From positions 496,001 through 560,000 of the forward strand of contig NZ_CP067130.1 in the NCBI RefSeq assembly GCF_028553745.1: a stretch of 64,000 bases of DNA, written 5' to 3'. Each line of letters begins with the position of its first letter. Position 1 is the first letter of the stretch. The stretch is from Paracoccus seriniphilus. Its GTDB lineage: Bacteria; Pseudomonadota; Alphaproteobacteria; Rhodobacterales; Rhodobacteraceae. Positions 8,199 to 18,582 of this stretch are shown here, one piece after another. The notes beneath the pieces are model-generated. The model was not told where the DNA came from. It saw nothing but the letters and a program-made list of their open reading frames with translations, and did no database searches. Position numbers and translations under genes: made by a program.

Positions 8199-9200
8199 AT
8201 GAAGAAAATTACTCAACTGGCTGGAAGTGCAGCATTCTGTGCATCATTGGTCGCAGGTGCCGCCATGGCACAGGACGCGCAAAGCATCAGCACCGTGGTG
8301 AAGGTCACCGGCGAAAACTGGTTCATCCGCATGAATGAAGGCGTGGACCAGTTCAACGCCGACAATGAGGCCATCGAGGCCGCTCAGGTCGGGCCCGCCC
8401 AGGCCGACGCCGCCCAGCAGGCGCGCATCATCGAGGATCTGGTTGCCCGTGGCGTCTCGGCGATTGCCGTGGTGCCGATGGACCCCTCGGCGCTGGAAGG
8501 TGTGCTGCGGCGCGCCAAGCAACGCGGGATCAAGGTCATCGCCCATGAAGGCGACAGCATCGTCAATGCCGATGCCGATATCGAAGCCTTCGACAATGCC
8601 GCCTTCGGCACGAAGATCAACGAAGGGCTGGCCGATTGCATGGGCGGCGAAGGCAAATGGACCAGCTTCGTCGGATCTCTGGGCAGCCTGACCCATAACC
8701 AATGGGTCGAAGCGGGCGCGGAAAATGCCGGCAGCAAATATCCCGGCATGGAACTGGTCGCTGAAAAGAACGAATCCTTCAACGACGCCAACCGGGCCTA
8801 TGAGCGCGCCAAGGAAATCCTGCGCGCCCATCCCGACATCAAGGGCTTTCAGGGCTCGTCGGCGATCGACGTGATCGGCATCGGCCGCGCAGTCGAGGAA
8901 GCCGGACTGGAAGACAAGACATGCGTCTTCGGACTGGGTCTGCCGAAGGACACCGGACCCTATCTGGAAACCGGCGCCGTGGACCGGATCTATTTCTGGG
9001 ATCCCAAGGATGCGGGCTATGTCATGAATGTCGTGTCGAAGATGATCCTTGACGGCACCGAGATCACCAATGGCATGGATCTGGGCGTGCCCGGCTATAA
9101 CGAAGTCACAGTCAGCGACGGGCCGGGCAAGGGCATTATCATTCAGGGTCAGGCCTGGGTGGATGTCGGCAAGGACGATTACGCCGAATATCCGTTCTGA
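8199..9200 (+). CDS. Periplasmic sugar-binding protein (RhaS/LsrB-like)
   Basis: A 333-residue substrate-binding protein with a clear Sec signal (positive Met-Lys-Lys start, hydrophobic core, Ala-Met-Ala-Gln cleavage near 24/25). Two Rossmann-like lobes follow; motifs such as Val-Val-Pro-Met-Asp-Pro near 90 and Phe-Trp-Asp-Pro-Lys-Asp-Ala-Gly near 267 fit the rhamnose/AI-2 binding-protein branch. ATG 8199 has a strong GGAGGAGG-like ribosome-binding site 8 bases upstream; the 24-residue upstream extension is not signal-like. A strong hairpin follows the gene (9220-9244), the usual means of raising binding-protein mRNA over transporter mRNA. It is the specificity component for the importer. Confidence 0.9.
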   Translation: MKKITQLAGSAAFCASLVAGAAMAQDAQSISTVVKVTGENWFIRMNEGVDQFNADNEAIEAAQVGPAQADAAQQARIIEDLVARGVSAIAVVPMDPSALEGVLRRAKQRGIKVIAHEGDSIVNADADIEAFDNAAFGTKINEGLADCMGGEGKWTSFVGSLGSLTHNQWVEAGAENAGSKYPGMELVAEKNESFNDANRAYERAKEILRAHPDIKGFQGSSAIDVIGIGRAVEEAGLEDKTCVFGLGLPKDTGPYLETGAVDRIYFWDPKDAGYVMNVVSKMILDGTEITNGMDLGVPGYNEVTVSDGPGKGIIIQGQAWVDVGKDDYAEYPF

Positions 9201-9219
9201 TCCGCGTCTTGACTGATGG

Positions 9220-9244
9220 AAGGCGCGGGCAGACCCCGCGCCTT
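9220..9244 (+). terminator. Intra-operon hairpin after binding-protein gene
   Basis: AAGGCGCGG (9220-9228) pairs perfectly with CCGCGCCTT (9236-9244) around a 7-base loop, 19 bases after the binding-protein stop and 31 bases before the ATPase start. There is no T-tract, so partial termination or 3' mRNA protection is more likely than a full stop. This fits high expression of the binding protein relative to ATPase and permease. Confidence 0.6.
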
Positions 9245-9275
9245 TCAGGAACCACCCGGTTCAAGGAACCCTGCC

Positions 9276-10862
9276 ATGACCACCCCATCGACTCCCCCCG
9301 CCCACGGGCAGGACACAGCGCCCTTTCTCGAGGTTCTGAACATCCGCAAGTCCTTTGGCGGGGTGCAGGCGCTCAGGGATGTCAGCCTGCAACTGCGGGC
9401 GGGCCAGATTTCCCATCTGATGGGCGAAAACGGCTGCGGCAAGTCAACGCTGATCAAGATCATTTCCGGGGCACAACCCGCGACCGAGGGCAAGATGCTG
9501 ATCGACGGACAGCCTGTGGGCAGCCTTGCGGGTGATCTGGGGCCGATTGGCGCATTGAGGGCGGGGATCGAGACCGTCTATCAGGATCTGTCGCTGCTGC
9601 CCAATCTGACCGTTGCCGAAAATGTCGCGCTGACGGGCCAGCTTGTGGCGGCAAACGGTCGCCTTGCGCGGCCCCTGCGACTGGCCGCGCTGCATGCCAA
9701 GGCGGCGCAGGCGCTGGCCCATGTGCATCTGCCGACAGATCGCGGCTTTCTTGACCAGCGCACCGACACGCTTCCCCTTGCCAGCCGTCAGCTTGTGGCC
9801 ATCGCCCGCGCCATCGCCGCCGAGGCGCGTCTGGTGATCATGGACGAGCCGACAACCTCGCTGACACGGCATGAGGTGGAAAACCTGCTGGGCGTGGTGC
9901 GCGGCCTGCTGGATCGCAATGTCAGCATCCTGTTCGTCACCCACAAGCTGGACGAGATCAAATCCCTGGGCGGGCGGGCGATCATCATGCGCGATGGCGC
10001 CATCGTGGCCGAGCGTGACGTGCGCAGCACCAGCAAATCCGAGATCGGCGAATTGATGACCGGGCGCAAGATATCGGAAGAACGCTATCGCAATCACCCC
10101 AGGATCGGTGATGTCCGGCTGGAGGTGTCCGACCTGTCGGCGGCGGCGTTCCATGATGTTTCGCTTCAGCTTCGCAAGGGCGAGATCCTTGGCATTACCG
10201 GCCTGCTGGACTCGGGGCGAAACGAACTGGCGCTGGCGCTGTCCGGCGTGCAGCCTGCCGCCTCGGGCCGCATCTCTCTGGACGGAGATCCCGTCGCCCT
10301 GCCGACGCCTGCCGCCGCCATCGCCGAGGGCATCGGCTATGTGCCCGAAGACCGTTTGACGGAAGGGCTGTTTCTGGAGAAATCCATTCAGGACAATGTC
10401 ACCCTGCCGGTGCTGGACAGGCTGCGCAACGCATTGGGCATGATCAGCCGCGGCAGCGCAAAGCAGCTTGCCGAAGAGCAGATCGCCGATCTTCAGGTGG
10501 TTGCGCCCGATGTCTCGGTTCCGGTGCAATCACTGTCGGGGGGCAACCAGCAACGCGTTCTGATCGGGCGCTGGTTGACGATCAACCCCCGGCTTCTGAT
10601 CCTGCATGGCCCGACCGTCGGGGTCGATGTCGGCTCGAAGGACACCATCTTTCGCATCATCCAGCGGCTGGCGGACAACGGCATGGCCGTCATCATCATC
10701 TCGGACGATCACCCGGAATTGCTGCAGAATTGCGACCGGATTCTGGTCATGCGGCAGGGCCGGGTCGTGGCTGAATGCAGCGCCGGGGAAGTCAGCGAAG
10801 ACGATCTTTACCGCATCATGTCCAGCGATCAGGACGCCACCCTGCAGGAGAACGCGAAATGA
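9276..10862 (+). CDS. Sugar ABC transporter ATPase, two NBDs (RbsA type)
   Basis: A 528-residue tandem ATPase. The first nucleotide-binding domain has Walker A Gly-Glu-Asn-Gly-Cys-Gly-Lys-Ser-Thr (50-58) and Walker B Val-Ile-Met-Asp-Glu-Pro-Thr. The second has a strong signature, Leu-Ser-Gly-Gly-Asn-Gln-Gln-Arg, but a degenerate Walker A (Gly-Leu-Leu-Asp-Ser-Gly-Arg-Asn) and a Walker B reading Ile-Leu-His-Gly-Pro-Thr, so the Asp-Glu pair is lost. A weak second site is common in this family, but His-Gly is unusual. ATG 9276 is chosen for the leader AAGGA; the stop overlaps the next permease as ATGA. It energises import through the permeases at 7137 and 10859. Confidence 0.9.
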   Translation: MTTPSTPPAHGQDTAPFLEVLNIRKSFGGVQALRDVSLQLRAGQISHLMGENGCGKSTLIKIISGAQPATEGKMLIDGQPVGSLAGDLGPIGALRAGIETVYQDLSLLPNLTVAENVALTGQLVAANGRLARPLRLAALHAKAAQALAHVHLPTDRGFLDQRTDTLPLASRQLVAIARAIAAEARLVIMDEPTTSLTRHEVENLLGVVRGLLDRNVSILFVTHKLDEIKSLGGRAIIMRDGAIVAERDVRSTSKSEIGELMTGRKISEERYRNHPRIGDVRLEVSDLSAAAFHDVSLQLRKGEILGITGLLDSGRNELALALSGVQPAASGRISLDGDPVALPTPAAAIAEGIGYVPEDRLTEGLFLEKSIQDNVTLPVLDRLRNALGMISRGSAKQLAEEQIADLQVVAPDVSVPVQSLSGGNQQRVLIGRWLTINPRLLILHGPTVGVDVGSKDTIFRIIQRLADNGMAVIIISDDHPELLQNCDRILVMRQGRVVAECSAGEVSEDDLYRIMSSDQDATLQENAK

Positions 10863-11875
10863 GCGATGTCGCCACTTTGAACAAGCGCGGTCTGGCGGCG
10901 CGTTTCTGGGACTTGCTTGGCAAACGCCCCGAGCTGTTCACCCTGACGCTGGTTCTGCTGACCATCATGGTTGTCGCAATCGCCAATCCGGCCTTCCTGT
11001 CGATGAACAACCTGTTCGACATCCTGCGGGCCTCGGTCGTGCCGGGGATATTCGCCATGGGCGTGCTGGTGGTTCTGGCCGCAGGTGGCATTGATGTCAG
11101 CTTCACGGCCATTGCCGCCCTTGTCATGTATTCGCTGACCATGCTGGCCACGAACAGCTTTCCCGGCATGCCTCTTTGGGTGATGCTGCCCGCAGCTGCC
11201 ATCGGTGGCGCGGTGCTGGGGCTGGGCAATGGCCTGCTGGTGCATGTCCTGCGCGCGCCCTCGCTGATCGTGACCATCGGCACGCAATATATCATCCGTA
11301 GCTTTCTGCTGACCTTCGTGGGCACGGCGCTGTTCATGAATATCCCTGCCGCCCTGGACGGGTTCGGCAGGGCATCGCTGATCACGCATCACGGCGCGAC
11401 CGGCATGACCTCCAGCCTGCCTGCTACGGTTCTGGTCCTGCTGGCCGTGGCGCTTGCGACCTGGCTCATCCTGCAGCGGACCCTGATGGGGCGCGCCGTG
11501 TTTGCAGCAGGCGGCAATCCCGACATCGCGGCAAGGCTGGGCTTCAACCTGTTTCATGTCCGGCTGTTCGTCTTTGCCTGGGCCGGGATGCTGGCCGGGA
11601 TCGCGGGCATCGTGCATGTCTCATCGAACCGGCTGGCAAACCCCTTCGACCTTGCGGGGATGGAGCTTGAAATCATCGCAGCCGTCGTATTGGGGGGCGC
11701 ACGGATCACCGGTGGCTCGGGCACCGTGATCGGAACCCTGCTTGGCGTGCTGCTGATCACGCTGGTCAGCAATGTGCTGGTCTTCGTGGGTATTCCCAGC
11801 ACCCTTCAGCGCACCATCATCGGAGCATTCATCCTGTTGGCGGGCACGGCCTTCGCCCTGCGCAACCGCAGCTGA
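10859..11875 (+). CDS. Sugar ABC transporter permease (RbsC type)
   Basis: A 338-residue second permease of the ribose-type family, with about nine or ten transmembrane helices, the cytoplasmic Ala-Ala-Gly-Gly-Asn-Pro-Asp-Ile-Ala-Ala-Arg-Leu-Gly segment and a conserved Ile-Ala-Ala-Val-Val-Leu-Gly-Gly-Ala stretch near the C-terminus. It starts at ATG 10859 inside the ATPase stop. It is clearly different from the permease at 7137, so the channel is probably a heterodimer. It is followed after 22 bases by the PfkB kinase. Confidence 0.88.
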   Translation: MSDVATLNKRGLAARFWDLLGKRPELFTLTLVLLTIMVVAIANPAFLSMNNLFDILRASVVPGIFAMGVLVVLAAGGIDVSFTAIAALVMYSLTMLATNSFPGMPLWVMLPAAAIGGAVLGLGNGLLVHVLRAPSLIVTIGTQYIIRSFLLTFVGTALFMNIPAALDGFGRASLITHHGATGMTSSLPATVLVLLAVALATWLILQRTLMGRAVFAAGGNPDIAARLGFNLFHVRLFVFAWAGMLAGIAGIVHVSSNRLANPFDLAGMELEIIAAVVLGGARITGGSGTVIGTLLGVLLITLVSNVLVFVGIPSTLQRTIIGAFILLAGTAFALRNRS

Positions 11876-11897
11876 CACCATATCCCCGGAGGAACCC

Positions 11898-13972
<2,075 letters not shown>

Positions 13973-13992
13973 GCCCGAACCGCCCCGTGATC

Positions 13993-14012
13993 CGCCCCCA
14001 TGCGCGGGGGCG
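13993..14012 (+). terminator. GC-rich hairpin after bluB
   Basis: CGCCCCC (13993-13999) pairs with GGGGGCG (14006-14012) in the spacer between bluB and the que leader. No T-tract follows, so it is either a Rho-assisted stop or part of the leader fold. Confidence 0.4.
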
Positions 14013-14055
14013 ATGCCACTTGCAATCCGCGCGGTTTCTGAAATAAGGCCCGCCA

Positions 14056-14090
14056 TCCGGTCGCAGCCTACCCGGACATCAAAACAAGGG
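14056..14090 (+). promoter_or_regulatory. preQ1-I-like riboswitch upstream of queC
   Basis: A short H-type pseudoknot matching preQ1 class I: stem TCCGG (14056-14060) / CCGGA (14072-14076), loop TCGCAGCCTAC with the conserved CGCA-N-CCT element, then an A-rich tail ending AAGG. Loop CCT can pair with tail AGG (14087-14089), and that tail is also the ribosome-binding site of queC, 9 bases before its ATG. Ligand binding would therefore hide the ribosome-binding site. The location before a complete queCDEF operon strongly supports it; the tail lacks the usual CTAAGG and has ACAAGG. Confidence 0.78.
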
Positions 14091-14098
14091 CCTCAAAA

Positions 14099-14800
14099 AT
14101 GAAAACACTTGTCATCTGCTCGGGCGGACTCGATTCCGTGTCGCTTGCGCATATTACCGCCAATGAGCATCAACTCACACGGCTTGTCTCGTTCGATTAT
14201 GGTCAGCGCCACCGCAAGGAGCTTGGCTTCGCCCAGGCGGCGGCCGCGCGGTTGGGCGTGCCCTTTCACCTGATCGACATGCGCGGCATCGGTGCGGCGC
14301 TGTCGGGTTCGGCCCTGACCGACGAAATCGACGTTCCTGATGGGCATTATGCCGAGGAAACGATGCGCATTACCGTCGTGCCCAACCGCAATGCCATCAT
14401 GCTGTCGATCGGCTTTGGCATCGCGGCGGCGCAGGGTGACGAGGCCGTGGCGACGGCGGTGCATGGCGGCGATCACTTCATCTATCCCGATTGCCGCCCC
14501 GGCTTCACCCGCGCCTTCGAGGCGATGCAGCAGGCCGCCCTGCAAGGCTATGCCGATGTGCGGCTGCACACGCCTTTCGTCAGGGAAAGCAAGGCCGAAA
14601 TCGTCCGCCAGGGCGCGGCGCATGGCACGCCATTTGCCGAGACATGGTCCTGCTACAAGGGCGGCGAAATCCACTGCGGCCGCTGCGGCACCTGTGTCGA
14701 GCGACGCGAGGCCTTCCATCTGGCCGGGGTCAGCGACCCGACGCCCTATGCCGATCCCGACTACTGGATCACGGCGCTTACCACGCGGGAGAACGGCTGA
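14099..14800 (+). CDS. queC: 7-cyano-7-deazaguanine (preQ0) synthase
   Basis: A 233-residue QueC that converts 7-carboxy-7-deazaguanine to preQ0 with ammonia and ATP. The PP-loop Ser-Gly-Gly-Leu-Asp-Ser lies at residues 8-13, and a zinc site near the C-terminus is formed by Cys-Tyr-Lys-Gly-Gly-Glu-Ile-His-Cys-Gly-Arg-Cys-Gly-Thr-Cys. ATG 14099 sits 9 bases after AAGG, inside the riboswitch tail. The stop overlaps queD as TGATG. It is the first gene of queC-D-E-F. Confidence 0.96.
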   Translation: MKTLVICSGGLDSVSLAHITANEHQLTRLVSFDYGQRHRKELGFAQAAAARLGVPFHLIDMRGIGAALSGSALTDEIDVPDGHYAEETMRITVVPNRNAIMLSIGFGIAAAQGDEAVATAVHGGDHFIYPDCRPGFTRAFEAMQQAALQGYADVRLHTPFVRESKAEIVRQGAAHGTPFAETWSCYKGGEIHCGRCGTCVERREAFHLAGVSDPTPYADPDYWITALTTRENG

Positions 14801-15153
14801 TGTTCCGTATTCGCAAGGAGTTCCATTTCTCGGCCAGCCATCGCCTGAGCCATCTGCCCGACGACCATCAATGCGCGCGGCTGCATGGACACAATTACAT
14901 CGTCGTGGTCGAACTGGCCGCAAAGGCGCTGAACCCGGATGGCTTCGTGCGCGATTATCACGACCTCAAGCCGCTCAAGACCCATATCGATGATCATTTC
15001 GATCACCGGCATCTGAACGATGTGCTTGAAGGCCCCTCGACCGCCGAGAACCTGGCGAGACACTTCTTTGACTGGTGCGCCGCGCGCTGGCCTGAGACCA
15101 GCGCCGTATTGGTCAGCGAGACCCCCAAGACATGGGCGGAATACCGGCCATGA
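14800..15153 (+). CDS. queD: 6-carboxy-5,6,7,8-tetrahydropterin synthase
   Basis: A 117-residue QueD (PTPS family) making 6-carboxytetrahydropterin from dihydroneopterin triphosphate. Zinc histidines are in Phe-Ser-Ala-Ser-His-Arg and Leu-His-Gly-His-Asn-Tyr, with the catalytic Cys four residues before that second motif (Gln-Cys-Ala-Arg-Leu-His). The Glu-Thr-Pro-Lys-Thr-Trp-Ala-Glu-Tyr end is typical. Coupled on both sides: its start overlaps the queC stop, and its stop overlaps queE. Confidence 0.95.
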   Translation: MFRIRKEFHFSASHRLSHLPDDHQCARLHGHNYIVVVELAAKALNPDGFVRDYHDLKPLKTHIDDHFDHRHLNDVLEGPSTAENLARHFFDWCAARWPETSAVLVSETPKTWAEYRP

Positions 15154-15857
15154 CCCTGCGCATCGCCGAGATTTTCGGCCCCACCATCCAAGGCGAAGGC
15201 GCGCTGATCGGGGAACCCACCGTCTTTGTCCGCGCGGGGGGCTGTGACTATCGCTGCAGTTGGTGCGACAGCCTTCATGCGGTAGAAAGCAAATACCGCC
15301 ATGACTGGGCGAAGATGACGACCGAGACCGTCTGGAAGAAGGTGCGCGAACTTTCGCGCGACCGGCCGCTGACGGTTTCGCTGTCCGGGGGCAACCCGGC
15401 CATACAGGACTTTGGCCCGTTGATCAGCATGGGCAAGGCGGCAAACTATCGTTTCGCCTGCGAGACTCAGGGTTCTATCGCGCGCCAATGGTTTGCCCAG
15501 CTTGATACGCTGGTGCTGTCTCCGAAACCGCCATCGAGCGGTGAGCGGGTGGATTGGGACGCCTTTGACGCCTGCCGTGACATTGGCCGCAAGGCGCGTC
15601 AGCAGGTGTTGAAGATCGTGATCTTTGACGAGGTCGATTACCAATGGGCGCGAGAGGTTCACGCCAGGCACAGCGATCTTGCCCTGTTTCTGCAGCCCGG
15701 CAACCCCGTGGTCGACCCCGATATCGCTGTCGACCCGCAATCGCTGGCCGATCGCCTTGGCTGGCTGACCGAAATGGCGATGACCGATGGATGGTTCGCC
15801 CCGCGTATTCTGCCGCAACTGCATGTCCTGATCTGGGGCAACAAGCGCGGCGTCTGA
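15150..15857 (+). CDS. queE: 7-carboxy-7-deazaguanine synthase (radical SAM)
   Basis: A 235-residue radical-SAM enzyme that contracts the pterin ring to 7-carboxy-7-deazaguanine. The iron-sulfur motif is Cys-Asp-Tyr-Arg-Cys-Ser-Trp-Cys (CxxxCxxC) near residue 32, preceded by the QueE hallmark [15 protein letters not shown] is the SAM-binding Gly motif. ATG 15150 overlaps the queD stop (ATGA) and fits the family N-terminus better than an ATG 18 bases upstream. Confidence 0.95.
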   Translation: MTLRIAEIFGPTIQGEGALIGEPTVFVRAGGCDYRCSWCDSLHAVESKYRHDWAKMTTETVWKKVRELSRDRPLTVSLSGGNPAIQDFGPLISMGKAANYRFACETQGSIARQWFAQLDTLVLSPKPPSSGERVDWDAFDACRDIGRKARQQVLKIVIFDEVDYQWAREVHARHSDLALFLQPGNPVVDPDIAVDPQSLADRLGWLTEMAMTDGWFAPRILPQLHVLIWGNKRGV

Positions 15858-15872
15858 CCGATGGAGAAACCC

Positions 15873-16337
15873 ATGACCAAAGACATCTATCGCAATCTCA
15901 GGCAACTTGGCGGCGAAACCCGCATCCCCGCCAGCCCCGCCGAGGCGGAACTGGAGCGCGTTCCCAACCCGCAGGCGGATGTGGCCTATAACGTGCGCTT
16001 CACCGCGCCCGAGTTCACCTCGCTCTGCCCGATGACCGGCCAGCCGGATTTTGCCCATCTGGTGATCGACTATGTGCCCGGTCCGTGGCTGGTCGAATCG
16101 AAATCGCTCAAGCTTTTCCTGACATCCTTTCGCAATCACGGTGCCTTTCACGAGGATTGCACGATATCGATTGCGCGGCGGCTGGCCGATTTCCTTGAGC
16201 CACAATGGTTGCGCATCGGCGGCTATTGGTATCCGCGCGGCGGCATTCCCATCGACGTCTTCTGGCAGACCGGCCCCATGCCCGAAGCCGTCTGGATACC
16301 CGACCAGGGCGTTCCGCCATATCGGGGGCGCGGCTGA
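15873..16337 (+). CDS. queF: NADPH-dependent preQ0 reductase, short form
   Basis: A 154-residue QueF of the short YkvM type, reducing the preQ0 nitrile to the aminomethyl group of preQ1. The catalytic Cys is in [12 protein letters not shown], and the QueF motif Glu-Ser-Lys-Ser-Leu-Lys-Leu-Phe-Leu is present. ATG 15873 has GGAG 6 bases upstream and is preferred over ATG 15861. It completes preQ1 synthesis from GTP-derived pterin in this operon; tgt and queA/queG are not in the window. Confidence 0.95.
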   Translation: MTKDIYRNLRQLGGETRIPASPAEAELERVPNPQADVAYNVRFTAPEFTSLCPMTGQPDFAHLVIDYVPGPWLVESKSLKLFLTSFRNHGAFHEDCTISIARRLADFLEPQWLRIGGYWYPRGGIPIDVFWQTGPMPEAVWIPDQGVPPYRGRG

Positions 16338-16693
16338 AGGCGGCCATGCGACCAACCGAGAGCGGGATCACTTGCAAGAGAGTAGCTCGTTGAAGGGTTC
16401 TGCTTTCGACCGGTTCCATCGCCTCGGCGGATCTGGCCGACAAGGGAAATGGTCGATCCGACCTGTCAAGATTGCAGGCCGGGTCGCGGCCCGCGCTTCC
16501 TTTCCTTCAAGGGGCATTGTCACCATTCGTGCAACTTTTTGCGAGTGTCCCGCCGCACCCCGAGTTTCCAGCACCCTTTGCAAAGCGATCTGCTAAGCTG
16601 ATTGAACCGCCCGGGCATGTAGCCCGGGGCACCAATGCGCAATGTGCGAAACATCTCGCCCAATGCTTTCGCCTGCAACAGTGGAGATTCCTG
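16338..16693. other. Intergenic region with one stem-loop
   Basis: The 356-bp gap between queF and the dienelactone-hydrolase-like gene has no convincing coding sequence. A perfect 7-bp hairpin CCCGGGC (16610-16616) / GCCCGGG (16622-16628) lies about 65 bases before the next start. GGAG at 16683-16686 is that gene's ribosome-binding site. I see no clear promoter. Confidence 0.4.
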
Positions 16694-17593
16694 ATGAAAG
16701 ACGACTCGCAAGATCGGATGACAGCGAAGGATTTCGCACCGGAACTGCTGGAACTTTACGATTTCTACGCCCATGGCATGATCACCAAGCGGGAATTTCT
16801 TGACCGCGCGGGGAAATTCGCGATCGGCGGGCTGACGGCGGCGACGATCCTGTCGATGATGAGCCCCAATTACGCCATGGCCGAGCAGGTCAGTTTCAAC
16901 GATCCCGACATCAAGGCCGAATGGATCAGCTATCCCTCGCCCAATGGTCACGGCGAGATGCGCGCCTATCTGGTGCGCCCGACGAATGCGCCACAGGCCC
17001 CTGCGGTGGTTGTCGTGCACGAAAACCGCGGTCTCAACCCCTATATCCAGGATGTGGCGCGGCGGGTGGCGAAGGCCGGTTTCATCGCCATGGCGCCCGA
17101 CGGGCTGACGCCGATGGGGGGCTATCCCGGCAATGACGAAGAGGGCCGCGCGCTGCAGCAGCAGGTCGATCCCACCAAGCTGATGAATGATTTCTTTGCC
17201 GCCGTCGAGTTCATGATGGCCCATCCCGACCTGTCGGGCAAAGTCGGAATTACCGGCTTCTGCTATGGTGGTGGCGTCGCCAATGCCGCAGCCGTGGCCT
17301 ATCCCGAACTGGGTGCGGCCGTGCCCTTCTATGGTCGCCAACCCGATGCCAAGGACGTGGCCCGCATACAGGCCCCGTTGCTGATACATTATGCCGGGCT
17401 GGACGAGCGTGTGAATGCGGGCTGGCCCGCCTATCAGGAAGCCCTGGATGCAAACGGCAAAACCTACGAGGCCTATATCTATGAAGGCGTCAATCACGGT
17501 TTCCACAATGATTCCACGCCGCGCTATGACGAGGCGGCCGCCGAACTTGCCTGGTCGCGCACCATCGACTGGTTCAAGCGCCATCTTGCCTAG
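16694..17593 (+). CDS. Dienelactone hydrolase family protein with export signal
   Basis: A 299-residue alpha/beta hydrolase. The catalytic triad of the dienelactone hydrolase family is visible: Cys190 in Gly-Phe-Cys-Tyr-Gly-Gly-Gly, Asp237 in Gly-Leu-Asp-Glu-Arg and His268 in Asn-His-Gly-Phe. Residues 33-63 form a Tat-like or transmembrane export segment (Arg-Glu-Phe-Leu-Asp-Arg-Ala-Gly-Lys, then a hydrophobic stretch ending Ala-Met-Ala-Glu), lacking a canonical twin Arg. This matches YghX-like members. ATG 16694 is chosen for GGAG 7 bases upstream. It is monocistronic. Substrate is unknown; despite the family name nothing around it links to chlorocatechol breakdown. Confidence 0.85.
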   Translation: MKDDSQDRMTAKDFAPELLELYDFYAHGMITKREFLDRAGKFAIGGLTAATILSMMSPNYAMAEQVSFNDPDIKAEWISYPSPNGHGEMRAYLVRPTNAPQAPAVVVVHENRGLNPYIQDVARRVAKAGFIAMAPDGLTPMGGYPGNDEEGRALQQQVDPTKLMNDFFAAVEFMMAHPDLSGKVGITGFCYGGGVANAAAVAYPELGAAVPFYGRQPDAKDVARIQAPLLIHYAGLDERVNAGWPAYQEALDANGKTYEAYIYEGVNHGFHNDSTPRYDEAAAELAWSRTIDWFKRHLA

Positions 17594-17795
17594 GCACGCT
17601 TGATCATATCGCCTTTGGTGGCCTGCGGGCCGGGGCCCGGATCGGCGTCACGCGGCTATCCTGCGTGGCGTCTGCAATCCGCCTGTTCCCCCGCATCTGC
17701 AACAGCGCATCGGGATGGCTGGGCCGGAACCCCACATCCGCCTGCTGCGCCCTCCTGAACGGCCGCGCCACATCCCTGCGCAGAAGACCGGTCTT

Positions 17796-18419
17796 TCAGG
17801 CCTCGTCGGTCTCGATCAACTCGGGGCCGTCATCCTTGATGCCGAAACGGGCAACCGGATGATAGGTCAACCGCGCCCCTGCTCCAATATCCGGATCGGG
17901 GATTCCGGCCAGCCATGCCTCGCGCTCGGAGGCATTCAGGACAACTGGCATCCGGCCGTGCAGCTCGGCCACGCAGTCATTTGCCGCGCGGGTGACAATC
18001 GTGCAGGTCAGCAGATCGTGCCAGAGAGATTTCAACCCGGCAAACCACAGGTTCTCCTCGTTGCCCGCTGACCGGATGAAATGAGGCTGCTTGTTGCCCT
18101 TGCCGCCGGTCCATTCGTAATAGCCCGCCGCCGGGATCAGGCATCGGCCGTATTTCCAGGCGCCGCGAAAGCTGGGCTTGCTGGCGGCATCCTCGATCCG
18201 GGCGTTGAAGGTTGTCGCCTTCCATTCCCTGGGATCGTTTCCCTTGAACCAGGACGGTATCAACCACCAGCGGGCATACTCGGCGATCCCATCTGCGCCC
18301 ATGGTCAGGACGGGCTGCGTCGGCTTGACGTTGAAGCGTCGCGCAATGGGGTCGATCTTCAGCTCGGAGTGCTCAAGCTCGGTGCCGCGAAGGTTTGGGT
18401 CTACGAATCGTCCACACAT
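17796..18419 (-). CDS. SRAP-domain (YedK/HMCES-type) protein
   Basis: A 207-residue SOS-response-associated peptidase family protein. Catalytic Cys2 directly follows the initiator Met and would form the stable thiazolidine crosslink to abasic sites in single-stranded DNA. The other conserved residues are Asn72 and Arg74 (Phe-Asn-Ala-Arg), Glu102 (Gly-Tyr-Tyr-Glu-Trp) and His154 (Leu-His-Gly-Arg-Met-Pro). It stands alone on the minus strand, convergent with the upstream hydrolase and divergent from the arsenic operon. It protects abasic sites during replication (family knowledge). Confidence 0.92.
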   Translation of the reverse strand: MCGRFVDPNLRGTELEHSELKIDPIARRFNVKPTQPVLTMGADGIAEYARWWLIPSWFKGNDPREWKATTFNARIEDAASKPSFRGAWKYGRCLIPAAGYYEWTGGKGNKQPHFIRSAGNEENLWFAGLKSLWHDLLTCTIVTRAANDCVAELHGRMPVVLNASEREAWLAGIPDPDIGAGARLTYHPVARFGIKDDGPELIETDEA

Positions 18420-18528
18420 GCCAGCAGGTTAACAGCGACAATCGGCTTGACCCAGACGAGAATGTGCCGCCCGACAGGGCCATGTGCTGCCGCAATGCTC
18501 TGCGCAATGCAGCGGCGCATCACGGGCA

Positions 18529-18543
18529 TTCATGAAATATTCA
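18529..18543. promoter_or_regulatory. Distal ArsR operator copy
   Basis: TTCATGAAATATTCA shares TTCATGAAATAT with the proximal site; first bases of the two copies are 42 bp apart, close to four helical turns. It likely serves as a second ArsR site for cooperative repression (inference). Confidence 0.55.
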
Positions 18544-18566
18544 CTTGGCGGCATCGGGTTATTTTA

Positions 18567-18582
18567 ATATTTCATGAAATAT
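18567..18582. promoter_or_regulatory. Proximal ArsR operator, overlaps start codon
   Basis: ATATTTCATGAAATAT is a perfect 16-bp palindrome that runs into the ATG of the arsR-arsC fusion (ATG 18581). A TTGGCG about 17 bases upstream (18545-18550) could be the -35 element with the -10 inside the palindrome (TATTTC at 18568). If so, the transcript would be leaderless or nearly so, and the bound repressor would cover the -10 and start site. Confidence 0.65.

Noticed and set aside
16472..16693. N-terminal extension of the dienelactone hydrolase gene
   Set aside because: The open frame continues upstream, but the extension lacks a ribosome-binding site and would place the export signal internally.
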